This document shows positions 46,751 through 55,465 of a stretch of 64,000 nt of DNA, one piece after another (position 1 is the first letter of the stretch; every line of letters begins with the position of its first letter). The DNA comes from Heyndrickxia coagulans 36D1 (GTDB lineage: Bacteria; Bacillota; Bacilli; Bacillales; Bacillaceae_C), in the NCBI RefSeq assembly GCF_000169195.2, contig NC_016023.1, positions 62,001 to 126,000 of the forward strand. The letters run 5' to 3'. Below the pieces are notes generated by a model, which saw only the letters and a list, made by a program, of their open reading frames with translations, was not told the origin of the DNA and did not search any database. A program made the position numbers and the translations under genes.

Positions 46751-49432
46751 TCAAGGTTTTTTTCTTAAATAATATGTCCCCGCAAGCAAAAATGTCGGAA
46801 TTGCACTCATGCAGAGGACGAGCAGCCAGTCTTTCGGCAATATCGGTAGCGTATGGAAAACCGGCTGGAGGGCCGGAACATAAATCACGGCAAGCATAAG
46901 CAAAACCGATGACAAAACAGCAAGCACAAGATAGACATTTCCAAACGGGTTGCGCGCGAGCACCGAGCGTTCGCTGCGGCAGTCAAACACATGGATCAGC
47001 TGGGCAAGGACAAGTGTTGCAAATGCAATCGTTTGTGCATAAGCAAGCCGGTCGGGGTGCTGGTAATATACGGTTACAAAAGCGGCAAGTGTCGCGGACC
47101 CGATCAGAAAACCGCGCGAAATCACTTTCCAGCCGAGCCCGCGCGCAAACACCCCTTCACGCGGATGGCGCGGATTCCGCTTCATCACATCTTCTTCCGG
47201 CTGGTCGAGGCCGAGCGCCATCGCCGGCAGCCCATCCGTCACGAGATTGACCCAAAGAATTTGGATGGGAACGACCGGAAGCGGCAGGGACAAAAGCATT
47301 GCAAACAGCATCACAAGGATTTCACCGACATTGGAAGCGAGCAGGTAACGGATGAATTTCCGGATATTTTCATAAATATTGCGGCCTTCCTGGATCGCCG
47401 CTTTAATCGTCGCGAAATTATCATCGAGCAAAATGAGCGAGGAGGCTTCTTTTGCGACATCGGTTCCGGTAATGCCCATCGAGATGCCGATATCGGCTGT
47501 TTTAATGGCCGGTGCGTCATTGATGCCGTCCCCTGTCATGGCAACGACTGCCCCGCGGTTTTGGAAAGCTTTAACGATTTTCAGTTTATGGTCCGGCGAT
47601 ACGCGCGCAAACACGGAAACTTCGTCAATCACGTCTTCCAGCTCATCCACCGTCAGTTCGTTCAGCATCGCGCCGTCCACCACTTTTTCACGGCTTGTGC
47701 GCAAAATCCCGAGCTGCCTCGCAATTGCTTTTGCGGTCACAGCATGGTCGCCTGTAATCATCACCGTCCGGATGCCCGCTTCCTTACATTCTTTAATGGC
47801 TTGTCTGACTTCTGGCCGCGGCGGATCGATCATCCCCTGGACGCCGATAAAAATCAAATTTGTCTCCGCCTCTTGTTCACTTTTTGCCGTTTCTCCTGCT
47901 GCAAGCGGCTTGAACGCGATGGCGATCGTCCGGAGTGCCTGGGCAGCCAAAGATTCGACCGCTTTCTCTACTTTCCTCCGTGTTTCCAGATCAAACGATT
48001 GTTCCCTTCCGTTCCAGAGCACCGACCGGCTTACCCCGAGTAGCACATCCGGCGCGCCTTTTGTGATCACAAACCGTTTGCCGTGTTTGTCACGGATTAC
48101 CATGCTCATCATTTTCCGCGTTGAATCAAACGGAAATTCCTGTTCAATTGTAAAATCTTTCAGCAGTAATTTCCTCGTTAAACCGGCCTTCAGGGCGGAA
48201 ACGAGGAGCGCGCCTTCCGTCGGGTCGCCGTCTATCACATATTCTTTGTTTTTCACTTTCAATTCGGCATGGTTGCATAATAGCCCGAACGTCAAAAGCT
48301 GGTAGACGCTTTTTTCCTTTAAAGGGTGGATTTCCGTTCCATTGTCCGTAAAAATCCCTTTCGGCTCATAGCCCGTCCCGGACACTTTCCACGTCTTTCC
48401 GCCGCTCCATAAATGGGTGACTGTCATTTTGTTTTGCGTCATGGTGCCGGTTTTATCCGAGCAGATGACTGACGCACAGCCGAGCGTTTCCACCGCCGGC
48501 AGTTTCCGGACGATCGCGTTTTTCCGGATCATGCGCTGGACGCCGAGCGATAACGCAATTGTCACAATCGCCGGCAGGCCTTCCGGAATCGCCGCAACCG
48601 CGAGCGAAACTCCCGCCAGAAACATGGAATACAAGTCATGCCCGTGCCAGACGCCGACAAGGACGACAAGGAGGGTTAAAAGCAGCGCCACCACGATTAA
48701 AATTTTTCCCAGCTGCTCGAGCCTTCTTTGCAAAGGGGTCGCCATCGATTCGGCGTTTTGAATCATATCGGCAATTTCCCCCATTGCCGTCTGCATCCCG
48801 ATCGCGGTGACGATGCCGATGCCGTTGCCGCGCGTTACCATCGTCCCCATAAACGCCATATTATGCAAATCGCCGAGGCCCGCATTTTCCACAGGAATCG
48901 GTTCCGTTGATTTCAGGGAAGGGATGGATTCTCCCGTCAGCGCCGACTCTTCAATTTCAAGATTATTAGCCTTTACAATCCGGACATCGGCGCCAACCCG
49001 GTCCCCGCTTTCAAATTTTAAAATATCGCCAAGCGCCACTTCTTTCGAAGGGATTTTTACCCATCGCCCGTTTCTTCGCACATTGACTTGCGGTGCGGAA
49101 AGTTCTTTTAATGCTTCAAGCGATTTCTCGGCCCGCCGCTCCTGAAAAAAGCCGAGAAACCCGTTAATCAATACAATGGCGATGATCGCGACCGCGTCGA
49201 CATATTCGCCTAAAAATCCGGAAATCACGGTTGCGGCAAGCAGGACGAGCGTCATAAAATCTTTAAACTGGCTGAGAAAGAGCATAAGGGCAGATTCTTT
49301 TTCCGCCTCTTCCAGTTCATTAAAGCCGTACTGCCTGACTCTTTTTTCCGCTTCTTTTTCGGTGAGCCCTTTTTCCAGATCAGTTCCGAATTCCTGTTCT
49401 ACTTCTTTTTCACTCATTTCGTGAAACATCAT
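46751..49432 (-). CDS. yloB: Calcium-transporting P-type ATPase (YloB)
   Basis: SERCA-like Ca2+ pump; in B. subtilis YloB is sporulation-associated. 893 residues (B. subtilis 890) from ATG-ATG at 49432, about 11 nt after GGGGAG. N-terminal cation ATPase domain, actuator TGES (ALTGESIPSLKS), phosphorylation site CSDKTGTMTQNKMTV, nucleotide domain KGAPDVLLG, hinge MTGDGINDAPAIKTADIGISMG. About ten membrane segments, with the M4 site IPEGLPAIVTIALSLG. The gene is transcribed divergently from rqcH. Confidence 0.95.
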   Translation of the reverse strand: MMFHEMSEKEVEQEFGTDLEKGLTEKEAEKRVRQYGFNELEEAEKESALMLFLSQFKDFMTLVLLAATVISGFLGEYVDAVAIIAIVLINGFLGFFQERRAEKSLEALKELSAPQVNVRRNGRWVKIPSKEVALGDILKFESGDRVGADVRIVKANNLEIEESALTGESIPSLKSTEPIPVENAGLGDLHNMAFMGTMVTRGNGIGIVTAIGMQTAMGEIADMIQNAESMATPLQRRLEQLGKILIVVALLLTLLVVLVGVWHGHDLYSMFLAGVSLAVAAIPEGLPAIVTIALSLGVQRMIRKNAIVRKLPAVETLGCASVICSDKTGTMTQNKMTVTHLWSGGKTWKVSGTGYEPKGIFTDNGTEIHPLKEKSVYQLLTFGLLCNHAELKVKNKEYVIDGDPTEGALLVSALKAGLTRKLLLKDFTIEQEFPFDSTRKMMSMVIRDKHGKRFVITKGAPDVLLGVSRSVLWNGREQSFDLETRRKVEKAVESLAAQALRTIAIAFKPLAAGETAKSEQEAETNLIFIGVQGMIDPPRPEVRQAIKECKEAGIRTVMITGDHAVTAKAIARQLGILRTSREKVVDGAMLNELTVDELEDVIDEVSVFARVSPDHKLKIVKAFQNRGAVVAMTGDGINDAPAIKTADIGISMGITGTDVAKEASSLILLDDNFATIKAAIQEGRNIYENIRKFIRYLLASNVGEILVMLFAMLLSLPLPVVPIQILWVNLVTDGLPAMALGLDQPEEDVMKRNPRHPREGVFARGLGWKVISRGFLIGSATLAAFVTVYYQHPDRLAYAQTIAFATLVLAQLIHVFDCRSERSVLARNPFGNVYLVLAVLSSVLLMLAVIYVPALQPVFHTLPILPKDWLLVLCMSAIPTFLLAGTYYLRKKP

Positions 49433-49483
49433 GAAAATACACTCTCCCCTGCTTCTGCCCATTATTGTCTTAATAGCAACATA

Positions 49484-49512
49484 TTCAGCCCTGTCCAAAA
49501 AAATGATATAAT
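49484..49512 (+). promoter_or_regulatory. rqcH promoter (extended -10)
   Basis: Extended -10 TGATATAAT (hexamer 49507-49512) with a weak TTCAGC -35 at 49484-49489, spacing 17 bp, in the yloB-rqcH divergent gap. Confidence 0.6.
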
Positions 49513-49573
49513 TTAACATGCCAACGACTGACGCAATGCTTTATGCATGCGCGAAAGAATTGAGGAATGCGAT

Positions 49574-51292
49574 ATGTCATTTGACGGATTATTTACAAGA
49601 GCGATGGTAAAAGAACTTGTTGATACGATAAAGGGTGGGCGGATGAACAGAATCCACCAGCCGTACCAGAATGAACTGGTCCTGATCGTGCGTGCAAACG
49701 GGAAAAACCGGCGGCTGCTTTTGTCGGCACACCCGGCCTATGCGCGCATTCAGCTGACGGATGAACCGTTTGACAACCCGCAGGACCCGCCGATGTTTTG
49801 CATGCTTTTAAGGAAACATCTGGAAGGCTCCGTGATCGAGGATATCCGCCAGGCCGGCCTTGACCGCGTTGTTGTCTTTGACATCAAAAACCGAAACGAA
49901 ATCGGGGATATTTCCTTTAAACAGCTGTACGTGGAAATCATGGGCCGCCACAGCAATATCATCTTGGTCGACAAAGAGCGGAACCTGATCATGGACAGCA
50001 TCAAACATGTCCCACCGGCTGTGAATACGTACCGGACGATTCTCCCCGGGCATGAATATGTCATGCCCCCTGAACAACACAAACGGAACCCGCTTGAGGC
50101 GGCAAAAGAGGATGTCATAGCAGCGCTTGACTGGAACAGCGGGAAAATGGACAAGCAAATTGTCGCGCAATTTGCCGGCGTCTCCCCTCTTTTGGCGAAA
50201 GAAATCATGCACCGGGCGAAGTTTTCGAATCCAGATGCGGTCACGGACGCGTTTTTGTCCGTTATGGAGCCGATTAAAAAGTTTGACCTCCAGCCAGTGA
50301 TGATCATTGGCACGCAAAAAGAATCGTTCTACATGATCCCGCTTACGTCTCTTGAAGGCGAAGTCAAAACGTTTCCGACTTTAAGCGCGCTGCTTGACCG
50401 TTTTTATGCCGGTAAAGCCGAACGTGACCGCGTCAAGCAAAAAGGCCACGATCTTGAGCGGTTTGTGAAAAATGAACTAGAGAAAAACGAAAGCAAAATT
50501 AAAAAGCTGGAAGTCACGCTTGCGGAAGCGCAAAATGCCGAACAGTTCCAGCTGTACGGCGAACTTTTGACAGCAAATTTGTATGCTGTAAAAAAAGGCA
50601 TGGACAAAGTGAAAGTGCAAAACTATTACGATGAGGACGGGGCAATGGTTGAAATTCCGCTTGATCCGCTAAAAACCCCTGCCGAAAATGCGCAAAGCTA
50701 TTTTTCCCGCTACCAGAAAGCGAAGCATGCGCAAGTCGCCGTGCGTGAACAGATCAAAAAAGCCCGGGATGAAGTGCTGTATTTTGAAAACCTCCTCCAG
50801 CAGCTTGAAACAGCCTCGCCGAAAGATATCGGGGAAATCCGCGAAGAGCTGGAAGAAGAAGGCTATTTGAAAAAACGGCACAGCCGCGCCCGGCGGAAAA
50901 ATGCAAACAAAATCGCCCTCGAAAAATACGAGGCTTCGGACGGCACGGAAATTCTTGTCGGAAAGAACAACAAGCAAAACGATTATTTGACAAACCGGGT
51001 CGCCGCCCGCGATGAAATCTGGCTGCACACAAAAGACATTCCCGGGTCGCATGTTGTCATCCGCAGCAAAAACCCGGCGCCGGAAACGATTTTGGAAGCC
51101 GCATCACTCGCCGCCTATTTTAGCAAAGCGCGCCAGTCCGCTTCCGTCCCGGTCGATTATACGAAAGTGCGCTACGTGAAAAAACCGAACGGCGCAAAAC
51201 CCGGATTTGTCATTTACGAGAACCAACAAACCGTTTATGTCACACCGGATACCGACAAAGTGCTGGCCATGAAAAAAACGAAGGATGCATGA
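49574..51292 (+). CDS. rqcH: Ribosome quality control protein RqcH (YloA, NFACT)
   Basis: Binds obstructed 50S subunits and recruits Ala-tRNA to add C-terminal alanine tails that mark stalled peptides for ClpXP; also annotated as fibronectin-binding FbpA-like. NFACT-N starts MSFDGLFTRAMVKELVDTI, a coiled-coil middle (about 285-420), and NFACT-R with ARDEIWLHTKDIPGSHVVIRS and a DYTKVRYVKKPNGAKPGFV tail. 572 residues, equal to B. subtilis, from the ATG at 49574 behind GAGGAA. Confidence 0.95.
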   Translation: MSFDGLFTRAMVKELVDTIKGGRMNRIHQPYQNELVLIVRANGKNRRLLLSAHPAYARIQLTDEPFDNPQDPPMFCMLLRKHLEGSVIEDIRQAGLDRVVVFDIKNRNEIGDISFKQLYVEIMGRHSNIILVDKERNLIMDSIKHVPPAVNTYRTILPGHEYVMPPEQHKRNPLEAAKEDVIAALDWNSGKMDKQIVAQFAGVSPLLAKEIMHRAKFSNPDAVTDAFLSVMEPIKKFDLQPVMIIGTQKESFYMIPLTSLEGEVKTFPTLSALLDRFYAGKAERDRVKQKGHDLERFVKNELEKNESKIKKLEVTLAEAQNAEQFQLYGELLTANLYAVKKGMDKVKVQNYYDEDGAMVEIPLDPLKTPAENAQSYFSRYQKAKHAQVAVREQIKKARDEVLYFENLLQQLETASPKDIGEIREELEEEGYLKKRHSRARRKNANKIALEKYEASDGTEILVGKNNKQNDYLTNRVAARDEIWLHTKDIPGSHVVIRSKNPAPETILEAASLAAYFSKARQSASVPVDYTKVRYVKKPNGAKPGFVIYENQQTVYVTPDTDKVLAMKKTKDA

Positions 51293-51312
51293 AAAACACG
51301 GAATATGTTGTA

Positions 51313-51347
51313 AACAGCGCAGGCCCAGGCATTGCGCTGTTTTTTTT
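51313..51347 (+). terminator. rqcH terminator
   Basis: Perfect 9-bp stem AACAGCGCA / TGCGCTGTT with an 11-nt loop and an eight-T run, 20 bp past the rqcH stop. Confidence 0.9.
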
Positions 51348-51411
51348 GGTGAAAAAAATGTTTTCGGAAACGAATGATCTAAATAAATCCCAAAATATTG
51401 AAATGGCTGCC

Positions 51412-51440
51412 TTGATTTATTTTGTCAGATATTCTATCAT
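51412..51440 (+). promoter_or_regulatory. Promoter of the BASS-family transporter gene
   Basis: TTGATT (51412-51417) and TATCAT (51435-51440) with a 17-bp spacer, 33 bp upstream of the next ATG. Confidence 0.55.
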
Positions 51441-51473
51441 TTTAGAAAACAATTTATATTTGGAGGTCTTCAC

Positions 51474-52448
51474 ATGGCAACTTTAGAAAAAATCAGCGCG
51501 TTTGCAGGGAAAACGTTCACCGTATGGGTGCTGATTTTTGCAGTCATCGCTTATTTTTTACCGCAGCATTTTGCGTGGATCGGGAATTATATCGTACCTT
51601 TATTGGGAATTGTCATGTTTGGCATGGGGTTGACGCTTGAATTATCAGATTTTAAAGAAGTTTTCAAAAAGCCGCTTGAGGTGGCGCTCGGCGTGGTCGG
51701 CCATTTTGTCATCATGCCGCTTATCGCTTTTCTGCTTGCAGTCGGGCTCAACTTACCGAAAGATATTGCAATCGGCGTCATCCTTGTCGGCTGCTGCCCG
51801 AGCGGCACGGCTTCGAACGTAATGGTGTTTCTTGCACGCGGCAATGTGGCGCTTGCTGTTGCGATCGCTTCCGTGTCCACGATTCTTGCGCCGATTGTCA
51901 CACCGCTTTTAATCCTGCTGTTTGCTAGCAAATGGGTGCATGTCAGTGTATTGTCTTTATTCCTTTCGGTTGTGCAAGTGATCATTGTGCCGCTTTTGCT
52001 CGGGTTTATCGTGAAAAAGTTTTTCGGCAAACAGGCGCGCGCCGGTGCAAAAGCGATGCCGCTTGTCTCGGTTGTGGCGATCGTGCTGATTGTAGCAGGA
52101 GTGGTCGCCGGAAGCGCCGAAAAAATCGCACAAACGGCTTTACTCGTTTTTGCCGTCGTCATTTTGCATAACTTGCTTGGCTTTATCATCGGCTTTTTCT
52201 TCGCCCGTTTGTGCGGGATGGACCTTGCCAAGCAAAAAGCGGTTTCGATGGAAGTCGGCATGCAAAATTCCGGGCTCGGCGTTGCGCTGGCCACCGCGCA
52301 TTTTTCCCCGCTTGCCGCCGTCCCGAGCGCGATTTTCAGCGTCTGGCACAATTTGTCCGGTTCGTTGCTCGCAAACATCTACAGCCGAATGAAAGATAAA
52401 AAGGCAGTCAATCCCGACACAAAACCGGCCGCAAGCCAGCATATGTGA
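51474..52448 (+). CDS. Bile acid:sodium symporter (BASS) family transporter
   Basis: Inner-membrane secondary transporter with about nine to ten hydrophobic segments across 324 residues. Family signs: LLGIVMFGMGLTLELSDFKEV in helix 2, LVGCCPSGTASNVMVFLARGNVALA with the unwound helix of BASS proteins, and MEVGMQNSGLGVALATAHF with the second crossover helix. Nearest named relatives are YocS and the pantothenate/ketopantoate PanS type; the substrate cannot be told from sequence. TTGGAGGTC precedes the ATG. It lies outside the conserved block and the 52-bp repeat array follows it. Confidence 0.88.
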   Translation: MATLEKISAFAGKTFTVWVLIFAVIAYFLPQHFAWIGNYIVPLLGIVMFGMGLTLELSDFKEVFKKPLEVALGVVGHFVIMPLIAFLLAVGLNLPKDIAIGVILVGCCPSGTASNVMVFLARGNVALAVAIASVSTILAPIVTPLLILLFASKWVHVSVLSLFLSVVQVIIVPLLLGFIVKKFFGKQARAGAKAMPLVSVVAIVLIVAGVVAGSAEKIAQTALLVFAVVILHNLLGFIIGFFFARLCGMDLAKQKAVSMEVGMQNSGLGVALATAHFSPLAAVPSAIFSVWHNLSGSLLANIYSRMKDKKAVNPDTKPAASQHM

Positions 52449-52543
52449 GAAAAAGAGGGAACGGCCAGCGAACAGGTAAAGTGGTACCGATGACAAGGAC
52501 ACATGATGAAAAGCGAAAGCAACAAGAAGAGGATGACGCATTC

Positions 52544-52950
52544 TATGTTAAGAAGGGACTTTGTTTTTCTGCGGTTTCTTAACATAGGCGGGGGCTATGT
52601 AAAGGAAGGACTTCGTTTTTGCTTGCTTCCTTAACGTAGACAGGCTCTAGGTGAAGGAAGGACTTTGTTTTTTCACGCTTCCTTAACGTAGACGGGCTCT
52701 AGGTGAAGGAAGGACTTTGTTTTTGCTTGCTTCCTTAACGTAGACGCCCTCTAGGTGAAAAAAGGCCGTCTTTTTTCCGCACTTCCTTAACGTAGACGTC
52801 CTCTATGTGAAGAAAGGACTTCGTTTTTTCACGCTTACTTAATATAGATGCATTCTATGTTAAGGAAGGCCTTCGTTTTTGCTTGCTTTCTTAACGTAGA
52901 CAGGCTCTAGGTTAAGGAAGGACTTTCTTTTTCCGCGACTCCTTAACATT
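52544..52950. repeat. Array of eight 52-bp tandem repeats, each palindromic
   Basis: Seven units of exactly 52 bp start at 52544, 52596, 52648, 52700, 52752, 52804 and 52856; an eighth, truncated unit starts at 52908. Each runs TA[T/G]GT[T/G]AAGGAAGG, a T-rich centre, then CTTCCTTAAC[G/A]TA and a variable 8-10 bp link. The two ends pair into a roughly 10-bp hairpin (GTTAAGGAAG/CTTCCTTAAC; GTG variants keep a G-T pair). A 52-bp period is not a multiple of three, there are no spacers, and no open frame spans it, so it is neither coding nor CRISPR. It lies between the BASS gene and the queE terminator. Confidence 0.95.
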
Positions 52951-52967
52951 TGAATGAAGCCGCTGAC

Positions 52968-53014
52968 AAAAAAACGGCGAGACACCGCCATTAATCGTGT
53001 CTCACCGTTTTTTT
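52968..53014. terminator. Bidirectional terminator between BASS gene and queE
   Basis: A 12-bp stem with one mismatch (ACGGCGAGACAC / GTGTCTCACCGT) flanked by seven A on the left and seven T on the right, so it can stop transcription from either side. Confidence 0.88.
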
Positions 53015-53042
53015 GCATCCTATAATAAAAATAACATCTTTT

Positions 53043-53768
53043 TTATACGCCCCGCTTGTTCCCCCACACCAATGCATGCAGCTGCGGAAGGACATAAGCA
53101 TCATTCATTTCTTCTGCCTGCAAGGTTAGATTCACCAGCCATTCGTATCTTCCGATCAGCATTTTCGCTAACGCATCCCGGTCGGGCAAAGCAATATCCG
53201 GATTGCCGACTTGTAAATAGAAGGGGACAACAGGATAGCGTTTATGGATCTTTTTGGCATAATCAAAATCCTTATCATCGAAAACGACAACTTTTAAGCA
53301 AAAATGGCTTCCCGCTAGTGTTAGCTGTTCAATCATCCTATCCAAAGTCTCAAAATCTGTGTGCATGCCGGAACTCGGCGGCTTTGGCGAAATGGTTACA
53401 TCATCAACGTCCGGAAGCCAATTTTGCCAGCGCGATCCCTGTGTCTCAACTGCTGTACGGATTTGATGGGTTTTAAGCAAATCAACCAGTTCGCCAAGGC
53501 CTTTCAACAAAAGTGGATTGCCTCCCGAAATCGTGACATGGCTAAAGTTTTCTCCTCCTGTTTCTTTCAGCTTCTGGAAGATCTCCTCCGCCGTCATCAG
53601 CGCAATCCGGCCTTTTTCCTCCCCGTTCCAGGTAAAAGCAGAATCGCACCAGCTACAGGCATAGTCACACCCGGCCGTGCGGACAAACATGGTTTTCTTT
53701 CCGATGACCATTCCTTCCCCTTGTATCGTTGGACCAAATATTTCGATCACCGGAATTTTACTTGCCAT
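53043..53768 (-). CDS. queE: 7-carboxy-7-deazaguanine synthase QueE
   Basis: Radical-SAM enzyme turning 6-carboxytetrahydropterin into CDG in queuosine/preQ0 synthesis. The cluster motif is CDYACSWC (Cys34, Cys38, Cys41); SAM-binding ISGGNPLLL follows. 241 residues. It begins IPVIEIFGPTIQGEGMVIG. The start overlaps the queD stop by 11 bp, so both are co-translated. queC and queF, which flank these in B. subtilis, are not in this window. Confidence 0.93.
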   Translation of the reverse strand: MASKIPVIEIFGPTIQGEGMVIGKKTMFVRTAGCDYACSWCDSAFTWNGEEKGRIALMTAEEIFQKLKETGGENFSHVTISGGNPLLLKGLGELVDLLKTHQIRTAVETQGSRWQNWLPDVDDVTISPKPPSSGMHTDFETLDRMIEQLTLAGSHFCLKVVVFDDKDFDYAKKIHKRYPVVPFYLQVGNPDIALPDRDALAKMLIGRYEWLVNLTLQAEEMNDAYVLPQLHALVWGNKRGV

Positions 53769-54258
53769 CTGTTTCTTCCTCCATCCATTCCCGTTTCATC
53801 GTTGCATAACTTTTTGGTGTTTCATAGAGTACCAGTTCTTCCAATCTCGCTCCCCGGTCTTTGTAATCTTTTTGCCGGTTAAGCCGGTTTTCAATCTCTT
53901 CCCACATCCAGACCACCATATTTTCCACAGTGGTGTTCATTGGCGGAAGAACGTTGTTTAAATATTGGTGATCCAGTTTTTCCTCAACCGCTTCCTGAAA
54001 TATCTTTTTCAGATCGCCAAAGTCTATGCTGATGCCAATTTCATTTAAGTACGCACTGCATGTTATTTTTACTTTGTATGTATGGCCGTGCAAGCTTTTG
54101 CATTTTCCTTCATACAAATGCAAATGATGGGCAGCATCGAAAGTAAATGCCTTTGTCACAGCTGTTCTCTTATGATGATACTTCAATTGCTCTTTCCGAA
54201 TATCTTTTCCAAATATCTGGACCTTCTCCGGAATGTGATATTCACTCAACGTTAACAT
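53758..54258 (-). CDS. queD: 6-carboxytetrahydropterin synthase QueD
   Basis: Converts dihydroneopterin triphosphate to 6-carboxytetrahydropterin. Zinc ligands and catalytic residues lie in FTFDAAHHLHLYEGKCKSLHGHTY (His44/45, Cys53, His57, His59), split here as a single motif region; the C-terminal ETPKSYATM is typical. 166 residues. The first ATG follows AGGAGAGG closely; a TTG at 54249 has better spacing and is an alternative. First gene of queD-queE; no preQ1 riboswitch is seen in the short leader. Confidence 0.9.
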   Translation of the reverse strand: MLTLSEYHIPEKVQIFGKDIRKEQLKYHHKRTAVTKAFTFDAAHHLHLYEGKCKSLHGHTYKVKITCSAYLNEIGISIDFGDLKKIFQEAVEEKLDHQYLNNVLPPMNTTVENMVVWMWEEIENRLNRQKDYKDRGARLEELVLYETPKSYATMKREWMEEETDGK

Positions 54259-54285
54259 CCTCTCCTGATCATTGCTTATTTCTCT

Positions 54286-54314
54286 ATTATAATGGTATTC
54301 TGGAAAACCAGAAA
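54286..54314 (-). promoter_or_regulatory. Likely queDE promoter
   Basis: Minus-strand TATAAT (54286-54291) with a poor TTTCTG -35 (54309-54314), spacing 17, 28 bp upstream of queD. The short leader leaves no room for a riboswitch. Confidence 0.45.
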
Positions 54315-54375
54315 GATTTTGGAATTCACCTTCTTCTTTTTCTAAACTCGGAAACCGTAGACTAGTCTATATCCA

Positions 54376-54520
54376 TTAAAATGAAAAAATGCCCGGCATT
54401 CGCATATCCCATTGTTCCTCGGAAATGCTTTTAACATATAGGCCAAATGCTGCGCCTTTTAAAACTCCGGTTGAAATTTCCACAGCGAGTTCTCTTTGAA
54501 CCGTCCATTGATAAAACTTA
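54376..54520 (-). pseudogene. Unidentified C-terminal coding remnant
   Basis: Upstream of queD, a 45-50 codon minus-strand frame without a start ends in STGVLKGAAFGLYVKSISEE and a short tail, then TAA at 54376-54378. It looks protein-like but I do not recognise it, and it is cut off near the IS630 remnant. It could be the end of a gene disrupted by that insertion or chance. The rest of 54259-54613 shows nothing else besides the queD promoter. Confidence 0.25.
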
Positions 54521-54613
54521 AGTTATATAAGATGAACTAATCATCTTTGCTCAATTTTTTGGTCCTTTTTCGGGTATAAAGTCTGTAATGATACCAAAAA
54601 GGATGGAGAAAAA

Positions 54614-55380
54614 ATGGTAAAACAAGAAATTGAATCCTTACGAAATGCAATGAAAAATACAAAAGATAAACGTCTTTATGAGCGTTACCTTTCTGTGCTA
54701 TTACACCTAGAAGGCCATACTTAGGGCTTGCTGAATAAGCGAAATTCCTAGATTTGGCAAGGATGCTGACAGCTTTGGCAACCATTTAAATGCAAAGGTT
54801 TTACAACAAATCCAGGGAAATGCCTGCACGCGAAAGCCGATTCAACGTCCGGAGAAGACAAACTCACGCATTTTCGCATATATTTTGCGATGGAGTTTGC
54901 AGACAAATTGGGTACAAATTCAGAACCGGATTCGTTCAGCAAGCCCTACTTATATGGATATCGCTAAGATTATAGGACGTAATCGGCAGACGGTTATGGC
55001 ATACTTTCATTCTTATGAAGAAGGTGGAATTTCCGGGCTACAAATGAAAAAAACAACAGGTAAACCCGAAAAGTTAAGTAAAGAACAACAGAAACAGTTG
55101 GCCGATACCATCGTGAATAAAACACCTGCAGAAGTCGGTTTCGAAGCAAAATACACTTGGACGCTCCAATTAATTGCCGACTGGATTCAACAAGAGTTTC
55201 AGCAGTCTTTTACTCCCAAGGGTGTTTCTAAGATGTTACACAGGCTTGGATTCAGCTACACTAAGGCAACGTATACTTTGGCAAAAGCTGATCCGGACGA
55301 ACAAGGAGTTCAAAGAAGTCACTTTTCCAGCGTTGAAAAAGGAACTGGAGAACGGTCTCATTGACGACAGTTTTATGTGA
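54614..55380 (+). pseudogene. IS630-type transposase, split by a MITE, frameshifted and truncated
   Basis: Joining 54614-54722 to 54952 onward gives one frame: MVKQEIESLRNAMKNTKDKR ... HLEGHT, then YMDIAKIIGRNRQTVMAYFH, EGGISGLQMKKTTGKPEKL and GVSKMLHRLGFSYTKATYTL. This is the winged-HTH N-terminal half of an IS630/Tc1-mariner transposase. A 225-bp element interrupts it after HLEGHT. A +1 slip near 55305 (extra G) shifts frame after KADPDEQ; the continuation EFKEVTFPALKKELENGLIDD lies in the other frame. The DDE catalytic domain is missing, so it is dead. Confidence 0.85.
54719..54951. mobile_element. 225-bp MITE inside the IS630 remnant
   Basis: Perfect 13-bp terminal inverted repeats AGGGCTTGCTGAA (54723-54735) and TTCAGCAAGCCCT (54935-54947), flanked by a 4-bp target duplication ACTT (54719-54722 and 54948-54951). 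Removing the element and one ACTT restores the transposase frame exactly, which proves insertion. It has no coding capacity, so it must have been moved in trans by a full-length element with the same ends, which is not in this window. Confidence 0.92.
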
Positions 55381-55387
55381 TTTTTAT

Positions 55388-55439
55388 CCAATATACAACG
55401 CAGACTTTGCAGATGAAAAGTTTGCGTTGTATATTGGAA
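55388..55439. repeat. 52-bp near-perfect palindrome at the end of the IS630 remnant
   Basis: 22-bp arms (55388-55409 and 55418-55439) beginning TCCAATATACAACGCA pair with one mismatch around an 8-nt loop. It sits eight bases after the end of the truncated transposase reading frame. It may be a small palindromic repeat element or part of a truncation junction. Confidence 0.8.
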
Positions 55440-55465
55440 AGAGGCGGCTTTTCACTCCAAATTCG

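Noticed and set aside
52544-52950. CRISPR array interpretation of the 52-bp repeats
   Set aside because: Units are contiguous without unique spacers, the period is too long for a repeat alone, and there are no cas genes.
54259-54300. preQ1 riboswitch upstream of queD
   Set aside because: The interval between the likely start point and the ribosome site is too short and lacks the C-rich/A-rich preQ1 aptamer pattern.
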